This document shows, in pieces, positions 15,014 to 20,674 of a DNA stretch of 20,674 nt. Both the position numbers and the translations under genes were made by a program. Each line of letters starts with the position of its first letter. The first letter of the stretch is position 1. The DNA comes from DASWIP01 sp036397635 (lineage in GTDB: Bacteria > Actinomycetota > AC-67), in the NCBI GenBank assembly GCA_036397635.1, contig DASWIP010000002.1, positions 1-20,674 of the forward strand, given 5' to 3'. The notes under the pieces were generated by a model. The model saw only the letters and a program-made list of their open reading frames with translations. It made no database searches and was not told where the DNA came from.

Positions 15014-15592
15014 TTAGATAATCGCGATCCGGCCGCGCATCCCGGCTTGGTAGTGACCCCGCACGTGACACGCGTATTCGAGCGCCGTTGCGTCGCCGAA
15101 GCGCCACGTGATTCGTTTCGTCTCACCTGGTGAGAGCGTGATGCTGTTGGGCCTGTCGTGACCCATTCCAGCGGGGATGTGCGCCATCATGCCGGCGTGT
15201 TCCTGCTGCATCGCCGGATCGCCGAGCGTGAATTCGTGGACCGAATTGCCGCCGTTGGTAACCGCGAAGGTCACAGTCTCTGTTGCTCTGACCTCGATCA
15301 TGGCCGGCTGGAAAGCCAGCGAGTCGGTGGCGGTGACCTCGACCGTGCGCGCGGACGCACTCTCCTCGGCAGGTCCTCCGATGTCGGTGGTTGCTTCGTT
15401 GCGCATGCCACCGCCAAGGTGCCGGCCCGGGCCGTGCCCCTTCCCGAGTACGCCGGTAAGCATCAGGACCACGAGGGCCGCGAACAGGATTCCGACGGCC
15501 GCGAAGACCTTCACCCAACGGGGCATTCGAGGTCTGGACTGAGGGCGGGACGGAGGGCCGGCATCGACCACATCTGTCGGGGCGTCGGTCAT
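15014..15592 (-). CDS. Membrane-anchored cupredoxin (type-1 copper protein)
   Basis: This 192-residue protein has a cytoplasmic N-terminus, one membrane anchor (about residues 26-49, VKVFAAVGILFAALVVLMLT) and an external plastocyanin-like domain (about 83-192). The four type-1 copper ligands are present: His119 in NSVHEF, and Cys175, His180 and Met185 in YACHVRGHYQAGM. A Met/His-rich insert (EHAGMMAHIPAGMGHD, 131-146) could bind additional copper. Its likely role is periplasm-side electron transfer or copper binding. The ATG at 15592 follows GGAGGAGGAG. It heads an operon with the four-helix membrane protein and is divergent from a TetR regulator whose candidate operator lies inside the promoter. 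Confidence 0.9.
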   Translation of the reverse strand: MTDAPTDVVDAGPPSRPQSRPRMPRWVKVFAAVGILFAALVVLMLTGVLGKGHGPGRHLGGGMRNEATTDIGGPAEESASARTVEVTATDSLAFQPAMIEVRATETVTFAVTNGGNSVHEFTLGDPAMQQEHAGMMAHIPAGMGHDRPNSITLSPGETKRITWRFGDATALEYACHVRGHYQAGMRGRIAII

Positions 15593-15620
15593 CGAGTCTC
15601 CTCCTCCTACAACCGGCCCA

Positions 15621-15649
15621 TCCTTATGGAGACATAGTGTCTTTGTCAA
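15621..15649 (-). promoter_or_regulatory. Cupredoxin promoter with operator in its spacer
   Basis: On the minus strand TTGACA (15649-15644) and TAAGGA (15626-15621) are separated by 17 bases. Within that spacer lies AGACATAGTGTCT (15630-15642), a perfect AGACA-N3-TGTCT inverted repeat. The half-site AGTGTCT recurs at 15655-15661. This architecture fits repression of the cupredoxin operon by the divergent TetR protein. Confidence 0.65.
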
Positions 15650-15678
15650 ACCAGAGTGTCTCTATGCGAGGCGTCGCG

Positions 15679-15684
15679 TATACT
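15679..15684 (+). promoter_or_regulatory. -10 box TATACT; probable leaderless tetR transcript
   Basis: TATACT ends six bases before the GTG at 15691, so a transcript starting at the normal distance would begin on the GTG itself. No Shine-Dalgarno precedes the GTG. No good -35 is visible, but GTGTCT, part of the operator half-site, occupies that position. Confidence 0.5.
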
Positions 15685-15690
15685 TCCTGT

Positions 15691-16269
15691 GTGCCGAAGC
15701 TCTGGAACGACACCGTGGAAGCCCACCGTCGCGAGGTGCGGGACGCGATTCTCGACACCACCGCCAGGCTCGTCGCAGCCCATGGTCTGCTGTCGGTGAC
15801 GATGTCTCGGATCGCAGAGGACACCGGTATCGGGCGCGCGACGCTCTACAAATACTTCGCAGACGTCGAGGCCATCCTGCGCGCCTGGCATGAGCGCCAG
15901 ATCGATCGCCACCTCGCCCAACTCGCCGAAGCGCGCGACCAGGCAACGAACCCCGGAGAGAGACTCGAAGCCGTGCTGAGCGCCTACGCCTCGATCGCCC
16001 ACGAGACTCGCGGGCACAACGACGCCGAACTCGCTGCCCTGCTTCACCGTGATGAGCAGGTAGACAGAGCGGAGCAACACCTGCGCGAGATGATCCGCGA
16101 CCTGTTGACCGAGGCGCAGAAGGTTGGCGTCGTCCGCGACGACGTGGCCCCCGAGGAACTCACGAGCTACTGCCTGCACGCCCTCACCGCAGCGGGGCGC
16201 CTGCGGTCCAAGGCGGCCGTCGGCAGGCTGGTCGACGTCATCCTGGCCGGCGTCCGCCCCGACCGCTGA
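15691..16269 (+). CDS. TetR/AcrR-family regulator divergent from the cupredoxin operon
   Basis: This 192-residue protein has a TetR HTH at about residues 15-62 (RDAILDTTARLVAAHG, SVTMSRIAEDTGIGRATLYK, YFADVEAILRAW). A helical C-terminal domain follows with an HRDEQVDRAEQHLREMIRDL helix and the LTSYCLHALTAAGRL dimerisation helix. The GTG at 15691 is preferred over an upstream in-frame TTG (15637) because the family core starts here and a TATACT box lies just ahead, implying leaderless translation. The inverted repeat at 15630-15642 is its probable binding site. The ligand is unknown; a copper- or stress-related signal is a guess from the target gene. Its 3' end overlaps the convergent P-type ATPase remnant by 32 bp. 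Confidence 0.9.
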   Translation: MPKLWNDTVEAHRREVRDAILDTTARLVAAHGLLSVTMSRIAEDTGIGRATLYKYFADVEAILRAWHERQIDRHLAQLAEARDQATNPGERLEAVLSAYASIAHETRGHNDAELAALLHRDEQVDRAEQHLREMIRDLLTEAQKVGVVRDDVAPEELTSYCLHALTAAGRLRSKAAVGRLVDVILAGVRPDR

Positions 16270-16594
16270 CCACGCGAGGGAACGCGAGGGGACGCGCGCG
16301 ACGCAGCAACTGCGCGTTGATCGCGACCACGTCCGTGCTCGCCGACATCAGCAACGCACCGCCCGCCGGGGCGAGCACAACTCCCGCCGACGCGAGCACA
16401 CCAGCCGCGAGCGGCAGGGCGAAGACGTTGTAGCCGGTGGCCCACGCCAGGTTCTGCAGCATCTTGCGATAGCTCGCCCGGGACAGACCGATCACGCGCA
16501 CGACGTCGCGCGGGTCATCGCGCACCAGGATCACGTTGGCGGATTCGATCGCAACGTCGGTGCCCGCGCCGATCGCGATCCCTACATCAGCCAT
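16238..16594 (-). pseudogene. Heavy-metal P-type ATPase C-terminal remnant (copper-type)
   Basis: From 16594 the minus strand encodes ADVGIAIGAGTDVAIESANV, then LVRDDPRDVVRVIGLSRASY, MLQNLAWATGYNVFALPLAA and AINAQLLRRARPL. This is the post-hinge segment and last two membrane helices of a P1B-type ATPase of the CopA/CopB kind. Everything needed for transport is missing: the metal-binding N-terminus, the CPC-type helix, the DKTGT phosphorylation site and the nucleotide-binding domain. The frame continues without stop from the upstream methyltransferase and runs about 20 residues past the normal ATPase end into the 3' end of the tetR gene. It is a non-functional fragment. Its presence beside a cupredoxin suggests that the ancestral locus carried copper export. 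Confidence 0.85.
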
Positions 16595-17353
16595 CGACTC
16601 GACGACGTGGTCGTTGGCCTGCCTGACTCGGTTGGCCGCCTCGGGTGAGAGCTTGCCGATGGTCCCGCGCAGTCCTGTTCCCATGACGATCGCCCACCAG
16701 TCGTGGGCGCTGCTGACCGCGGTTGGATGGCTTGCCGGGACGATGTCCGGCTCGGGGACGCCGGCCGACGTGAAGAGGTCGGCCACTTGCTCGGGCCGGT
16801 CGATGTCATCCCAGGGGTTGTAGCGGCTCTCGGCGAGCTCGGGTCGCTCGGCGGAGACCGCCTCCCAGAACGGCCGTACAGGGGTTCCAGCACGCCAGGA
16901 CCGAACGTGGCGATCGCGAGCCGGCCGCCGGGTTTCACCATGCGCCAGAGCTCGGCGACTCCCTGAGCCATATCGGGCAGGAAGAAGATGCCGAACACGC
17001 ACACGACCGCGTCGAAGGACTCGTCGGGATACCCGAGATCGATCATGTCGCCGACGACGATCTCCACGTTGTCGAGGCCCCGGTCGGCTGCCTTGCGTGC
17101 TGCCAGCTCCAGGAGCTTCACCGACAGAGGCCGCAACCACGCGGCCACCCGGCCCGACGATCTCGGCAGCCGCGAGTGCGGATGATCCTGAGCCGGAGGC
17201 GACGTCGAGCACCTCCATTCCCCAAGCCAGATCGAGGCAGTCCACGGTGCCGCGGCCTACGGCCTCCCAGAACGTGAGCACCGGATGATCGAACACGTCC
17301 GCCGCGGCGTCGTACACCGCGGTGGTCGTGGCCTCGGACTCCAGCTCGCTCAC
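16595..17353 (-). pseudogene. SAM-dependent methyltransferase with two frameshifts, 3' end replaced
   Basis: A GTG at 17353 opens SELESEATTTAVYDAAADVF, then motif I as EVLDVASGSGSSALAAAE. Near 17128 the protein jumps frame, consistent with two missing bases, and continues KLLELAARKAADRGLDNVEI, GYPDESFDAVVCVFGIFFLP and RMVKPGGRLAIATFGPGVLE. Near 16872-16876 one missing C shifts it back to the first frame (RPFWEAVSAERPELAESRYN). The two changes sum to three bases, so the outer frame is restored but about 85 residues would be scrambled. After EAANRVRQANDHVVES the frame passes directly into P-type ATPase sequence, so the normal C-terminus is lost. The order otherwise matches UbiE/Methyltransf_11 enzymes. 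Confidence 0.8.
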
Positions 17354-17405
17354 GTGGTCGCTCCCTGCGTGCCTCGTGTGGCGAGCGTCCCCGTTTCAAC
17401 CGTTC

Positions 17406-17425
17406 GCGGATAGTTCAACATCCGC
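17406..17425. promoter_or_regulatory. Inverted repeat GCGGAT-N8-ATCCGC before the methyltransferase pseudogene
   Basis: GCGGAT (17406-17411) and ATCCGC (17420-17425) form a perfect 6-bp dyad around AGTTCAAC, 53 bp upstream of the GTG at 17353 in a 143-bp gap after the HxlR gene. It could be an operator or a short hairpin. Confidence 0.4.
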
Positions 17426-17496
17426 ACTGGCGCGGCCGGCAATGGCATCGCGAGCGGGTCCGTGCTCCGGAGCCGCAGCCCGGGCCCGGCCGACGG

Positions 17497-18180
17497 CTAC
17501 AACTCGGCCGGCACTCGCGGGACGCCCGCGAACATCGACAGCTTCAACCACGACGGAAACGCTCGCCGCAGGGTCTCGGGCCCGCCGATGGAGATGGCGC
17601 CCTCCCGGAGCACGTTCGGCCACGTTCGGTCACCCATCCAGACAGCAGCGAACGCGCGCAGGTCGGCCGTGACCGTGACGTCTACGTCGTGGCCGGGGTC
17701 GGCGTCGCAGATGTCCGCCTCGTCGGCAGTTAGCACGAGCCACCAGTTCCGCAAGTGCGGCTCGGCCTTGGGGAACACGAACTGCACGACGGTCCGGCCC
17801 GGGGGCAGGATGCCATGATCGATGTTGTAGTGGACGTCCCACAGCAGCACCTGTGGGTCCAGGTCCTGGTCGCCCAGGTCGGCGGCCCAGCGTGTGCCCC
17901 AGATGCCGATCGACTCGACGATGGGGCGCAGCTCGAGTCCGGCGGGCGTGAGGGAGTAGACGACGCGATTGCCGTCCTCATGGCGGTCGACGAGCTCGTA
18001 CCTGACGAGGGCGCGCAGCCGCTTGGCGAGCAGCGCCGACGACATCTTGGGGTTGCCGCTGCGGATCTCGTTGAAGTGGCTGCTTCCGCTGAGCAACTCA
18101 CGGACGATCAGGATCGTCCAGCGCTCGTCGAGGAGCTCCATGGCCTTGGCGATCGGGCAGAACTGGCTGTACTCGCTCAT
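17497..18180 (-). CDS. HxlR-family transcriptional regulator with C-terminal SCP2-like domain
   Basis: This 227-residue regulator has an HxlR winged helix at about residues 5-105. It carries the family's N-terminal Cys and signature FCPIAKAMELLDERWTILIV, the FNEIRSGNPKMSSALLAKRL recognition region and the YSLTPAGLELRPIVESIGIW wing. Residues from about 125 form an SCP2/alkyl-sulfatase-like sterol-carrier fold (VVQFVFPKAEPHLRNWWLVL, DVTVTADLRAFAAVWMGDR, GPETLRRAFPSWLKLS), suggesting that a hydrophobic ligand modulates DNA binding. HxlR-SCP2 fusions are a known actinobacterial arrangement. The ATG at 18180 follows AAGGAG. It is divergent from the DUF4242 gene at 18367, with a 15-bp tandem repeat between. 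Confidence 0.9.
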   Translation of the reverse strand: MSEYSQFCPIAKAMELLDERWTILIVRELLSGSSHFNEIRSGNPKMSSALLAKRLRALVRYELVDRHEDGNRVVYSLTPAGLELRPIVESIGIWGTRWAADLGDQDLDPQVLLWDVHYNIDHGILPPGRTVVQFVFPKAEPHLRNWWLVLTADEADICDADPGHDVDVTVTADLRAFAAVWMGDRTWPNVLREGAISIGGPETLRRAFPSWLKLSMFAGVPRVPAEL

Positions 18181-18248
18181 GAACTCCTTGCCGTCGTGGC
18201 CAGCTACTTCACATATAGAACTATCGGCGGGTCGTTCCTGTCAAGGAT

Positions 18249-18293
18249 GATGACGTCGCTCAGGATGACGTCGCTCAGGATGACGTCGCTCAG
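18249..18293. repeat. Three perfect 15-bp tandem repeats (GATGACGTCGCTCAG)
   Basis: Three identical copies abut at 18249-18263, 18264-18278 and 18279-18293, in the 186-bp gap between the divergent HxlR and DUF4242 genes. Each unit contains the palindrome GACGTC and a TGA...TCA dyad. They could be reiterated regulator sites or simple slippage products. Confidence 0.85.
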
Positions 18294-18366
18294 CCAGAGC
18301 GGGCAGACGCCGCGGGCGTCAGGCCAGTTATCTGCGACGCAGGTCAAGTAGGGCGAGGAGGAGCAG

Positions 18367-18618
18367 ATGCCACTGTTCATGGACGTGCACACCCTCGGCG
18401 GAAGCGTCAGCGAGGCCGAAGCTGCGGCGGCGCACGCGAAGGATCTGGAGACCCAGGGGGCGTACGGGGTCTCGTTCAAGGAGTACTGGGTCGACCACAA
18501 GCAGGGCAAGATCTTCTGCCTGGCGGAGGGACCCGACGCGAAGACGGTGGGCCGGGTCCACGAGGAAGGCCACGGCATGGTCGCCGACGCGATCTTCGAA
18601 GTCGCCCACTACGCCTGA
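18367..18618 (+). CDS. DUF4242 family protein (SCO4226-like)
   Basis: This 83-residue protein begins MPLFMDVHTLGG and contains AHAKDLETQGAYGVSFKEYW, GKIFCLAEGPDAKTVGRVHE and GHGMVADAIFEVAHYA, the full DUF4242 ferredoxin-like fold at normal length. SCO4226 of Streptomyces coelicolor, a member of the family, binds nickel, and the His and Cys of the core could play that role here, but metal binding is not demonstrated for this protein. The ATG at 18367 follows GGCGAGGAGGAG. It resembles the first module of the fusion at 8283-8945 along its length, so the window has two paralogues, each beside a divergent regulator. Confidence 0.9.
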   Translation: MPLFMDVHTLGGSVSEAEAAAAHAKDLETQGAYGVSFKEYWVDHKQGKIFCLAEGPDAKTVGRVHEEGHGMVADAIFEVAHYA

Positions 18619-18987
18619 CGCCGAGCCGCCCAGTGCGACCCGCCGAACCCCAACAGAGTGGGCCATCCCGGACGCCTCGCCGACACGCGTTGGACAAGGA
18701 GCGAGCGCCCGGCGATGCACTCGTGGGACGCGCGCGCGATGGCGTCGGGGTCGAGGCTTGCTCGACCTGCGCCCCCGCGGTACGCGACGTCGCGGCCAGG
18801 ACCAGCGCGAGCACGAACGGTTCCACGCGCATGAGGTAGCTTGCCGTGTCCGCGGGCCCTGTGCTGGGGGTTTGTGACCCCTGCGCGCGCGCGTTAGGCT
18901 GGAGTCATCTTCGCGACATCGACCCGTGTCGCCGTGCCTGTTCGCAGGCACCTATCCAACCAACCTCGAACGAGCTGACGTTTCAGC
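18619..18987. other. Intergenic region before the NAGGN gene
   Basis: No supported gene. The minus strand has a signal-peptide-like opening near 18832 (MRVEPFVLALVLAATSRTAG), but its continuation is low-complexity antisense reading of the DUF4242 gene. The right-hand part contains the likely promoter of the amidotransferase gene. Confidence 0.5.
18872..18900 (+). promoter_or_regulatory. Candidate promoter of the N-acetylglutaminylglutamine amidotransferase gene
   Basis: TTGTGA (18872-18877) and TAGGCT (18895-18900) are separated by exactly 17 bases, about 90 bp before the ATG at 18988. The form is typical of actinobacterial vegetative promoters. The alternating GC run in the spacer may stiffen or open the DNA. 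Confidence 0.5.
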
Positions 18988-20674
18988 ATGTGCGGAATCA
19001 GCGGTGAGATCCGCTTGGACGGGCGTGAGGCAGACGCCGGTCGAGTCGCTGCTATGAGCGCGACCATGTCCCGGCGGGGGCCGGACTCAGAGGGTCTTTG
19101 GTCCCAACACGATCGCGCGCTCGGGCACCGCAGGCTCAAGATCATCGACCTGAGCGATCGCGCGCAGCAGCCGATGGTCGACCCCGAGCTCGGCCTGACC
19201 CTTGTGTTCAACGGATGTATCTACAACCACAGGGAGTTGCGCACGGAACTGGAGACCCACGGGTATCGGTTCTTCTCGACAAGCGACACCGAGGTCATCC
19301 TCAAGGCCTATCACCGGTGGGGCGATCGTTTCGTCGACCACCTCAACGGGATGTTCGCGCTGTGTATCTGCGAGCGCGACACCGGCCGGGTCGTGCTCGC
19401 ACGCGACCGCCTGGGCATCAAACCCTTGTACCTGACCGAGTCGCCCGGCCGGCTGCGGTTCGCCTCGACGATCCAGGCGCTGCTCGCCGCCGGCGATGTT
19501 GACACCTCGATCGATCCGGTCGCGCTGCACCACTACCTCACGTGGCACGCGGTCGTCCCCGCGCCGCGCACGATCCTGTCGGGCGTTCGCAAGCTACCGC
19601 CCGCCACGCTGATCGCGATCGAGCCCGACGGCACGCGCACGCAGACCGAGTACTGGAGCCCCTCGTTCACCCGAACCCACCCCGACTGGACCCCGCGCGA
19701 CTGGCAGGAGGCGATCCTTGAGTCCCTTCGCCTAGCCGTCCGCCGCCGCCTGGTGGCCGACGTGCCGGTCGGCGTGCTCCTGAGCGGCGGGCTCGATTCG
19801 AGTTTGGTCGTCGGCCTGCTGTCCGAGCAGGGCCAGCACGGACTCGCAACGTTCAGCGTCGGGTTCGAGGCGGCCGGCGGTGAGGAGGGCGACGAGTTCC
19901 GTTACTCCGACGTGGTGGTCGAGCGATTCGCAACCGACCATCACAAGCTGCGCATCGACTCCGCGACGTTGCTCGCCACGCTGCCGTCCACGATCGCGGC
20001 GATGAGCGAGCCGATGGTCAGCCACGACGCGGTGGGTTTCTACCTGCTGAGCCGTGAGGTGGCCAAGTACGTCAAGGTCGTGCAGTCGGGTCAGGGTGCC
20101 GACGAGATCTTCGCGGGCTACCACTGGTACCCGCCGATGCTGGAGACCTCCGACCCGGTCGGGACGTACGCGCGCGCGTTCTTCGACCGCTCGCACGCCG
20201 AGATGGCCGAGGTCGTCCAGCCCGACCACCTCATCGACGCGGACGCCAGCCGTGCATTCGTGGCATCGCACTTCGAGCGGCCGGGCGCGCAGACCGGCGC
20301 CGACGCCGCCTTGCGGATCGACACCCAGATCATGCTGATAGACGATCCCGTCAAGCGGGTAGACAACATGACGATGGCCTGGGGCTTGGAGGCGCGGGTG
20401 CCCTTCCTGGATCACGAGCTCGTCGAGCTGGCCGCGGCCTGTCCGCCCGAGCTCAAGATCGCGCAGGGGGGCAAGGGTGTGCTCAAGGAGGCTGCGCGCG
20501 CGGTCATCCCGCACGAGGTCATCGACCGGCCGAAGGGCTACTTCCCGGTCCCTGCGCTGAAGTACCTCGATGGCGAGCCGCTCGAGATGGTGCGTGACGC
20601 GCTCACCTCGCCGGCGGCCAAGGAGCGCGCGCTATTCGAGCCCGCCTACCTCGACAAGCTGTTCGCCGAGCCCA
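18988..20674 (+). CDS. ngg: N-acetylglutaminylglutamine amidotransferase (asparagine-synthase family), 3' end beyond window
   Basis: The 562 visible residues encode a glutamine-dependent amidotransferase that should amidate N-acetylglutaminylglutamine to the osmoprotectant NAGGN. The N-terminal class II glutaminase has nucleophile Cys2 (MCGISGEIRLDG), SRRGPDSEG, HRRLKIIDLS and FNGCIYNHRELR. The synthetase domain has the PP-loop LLSGGLDSS (SGGLDSS at 266-272) and QSGQGADEIFAGYHWYPP. The segments LHHYLTWHAVVPAPRTIL and AAMSEPMVSHDAVGFYLLS match the NAGGN branch (TIGR03104) rather than AsnB. The family is usually just under 600 residues, so only a short tail is missing. In other bacteria the next gene is the NAG-Gln synthetase (ngs, GNAT plus ATP-grasp), which would lie just outside. 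The start is fixed by the required Met-Cys. Confidence 0.9.
   Translation, partial: MCGISGEIRLDGREADAGRVAAMSATMSRRGPDSEGLWSQHDRALGHRRLKIIDLSDRAQQPMVDPELGLTLVFNGCIYNHRELRTELETHGYRFFSTSDTEVILKAYHRWGDRFVDHLNGMFALCICERDTGRVVLARDRLGIKPLYLTESPGRLRFASTIQALLAAGDVDTSIDPVALHHYLTWHAVVPAPRTILSGVRKLPPATLIAIEPDGTRTQTEYWSPSFTRTHPDWTPRDWQEAILESLRLAVRRRLVADVPVGVLLSGGLDSSLVVGLLSEQGQHGLATFSVGFEAAGGEEGDEFRYSDVVVERFATDHHKLRIDSATLLATLPSTIAAMSEPMVSHDAVGFYLLSREVAKYVKVVQSGQGADEIFAGYHWYPPMLETSDPVGTYARAFFDRSHAEMAEVVQPDHLIDADASRAFVASHFERPGAQTGADAALRIDTQIMLIDDPVKRVDNMTMAWGLEARVPFLDHELVELAAACPPELKIAQGGKGVLKEAARAVIPHEVIDRPKGYFPVPALKYLDGEPLEMVRDALTSPAAKERALFEPAYLDKLFAEP

Noticed and set aside
18249..18293. CRISPR array
   Set aside because: The units are 15 bp with no spacers and no cas genes nearby; this is a simple tandem repeat.
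18476..18832. Minus-strand ORF with a signal-peptide-like beginning
   Set aside because: Only the first 20 or so residues look like a signal peptide. The rest is Arg/Pro/Ser-rich and overlaps the DUF4242 gene in antisense, and no ribosome site was found.
19732..20514. 260-codon minus-strand open frame
   Set aside because: It lies opposite the amidotransferase synthetase domain, which has an intact PP-loop; the mirror-frame translation has no family resemblance.

Overview
The window looks like chromosomal DNA of a high-GC actinobacterium, probably an uncultured Actinomycetota lineage. This rests on GC-rich third codon positions, frequent GTG starts, strong GGAGG-type ribosome binding sites, and families typical of that phylum: a deazaflavin (F420)-dependent nitroreductase-fold protein, a BTAD/AfsR-like giant regulator, DrrAB-type ABC exporters, HxlR-SCP2 and DUF4242 proteins. 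No rRNA, tRNA, CRISPR array, insertion sequence or phage gene was recognised. It reads as an accessory region rich in regulators, small enzymes and broken genes.

Layout. (1) 1-3566, all on the minus strand: a partial secreted protein, a Rv2258c-like SAM methyltransferase and a TPR-LuxR regulator. (2) 3790-4281: a plus-strand F420-type oxidoreductase. (3) 4382-7156: a DrrAB-like exporter (minus) divergent from its probable TetR repressor (plus). Four copies of a CKTAC-N3-GTAAG element occupy the shared control region. (4) 7153-7534: a frameshifted LuxR C-terminal remnant. (5) 7821-8945: an SRPBCC protein and a DUF4242 protein fused in frame to a second small alpha/beta-barrel-like protein, both minus. 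(6) 9075-12821: a 1248-residue BTAD / cyclase-like / AAA / TPR regulator, divergent from the DUF4242 gene. (7) 12822-14475: a palindrome, a 26-codon ORF with a near-perfect Shine-Dalgarno, a VOC protein, and then a gene graveyard with a CocE/NonD hydrolase remnant and a biotin-carrier-domain remnant meeting tail to tail. (8) 14476-17353: a probable copper module. It holds a four-helix membrane protein and a type-1 copper cupredoxin (minus), a divergent TetR regulator, and a chimeric pseudogene joining a frameshifted methyltransferase to the last ~118 residues of a heavy-metal P-type ATPase. (9) 17497-18618: an HxlR-SCP2 regulator divergent from a second DUF4242 protein, with a 3 x 15-bp tandem repeat between them. 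(10) 18988-end: most of an N-acetylglutaminylglutamine amidotransferase gene (osmolyte synthesis), running off the window.

How the parts work together. Most functional units are small regulator-plus-target pairs transcribed divergently, and several have visible operator candidates. The clearest are the TetR/ABC-exporter pair and the TetR/cupredoxin pair. In both, the candidate operator sits inside the spacer between the -35 and -10 boxes of the target promoter. No wholly new multi-gene system is evident. The most unusual items are the methyltransferase/P-type ATPase chimera, the DUF4242 fusion, the giant regulator whose cyclase domain has lost a catalytic Asn, and the strong-SD micro-ORF. At least six one- or two-base indels disrupt recognisable genes, so reading errors and real decay must be separated before the broken genes are interpreted.
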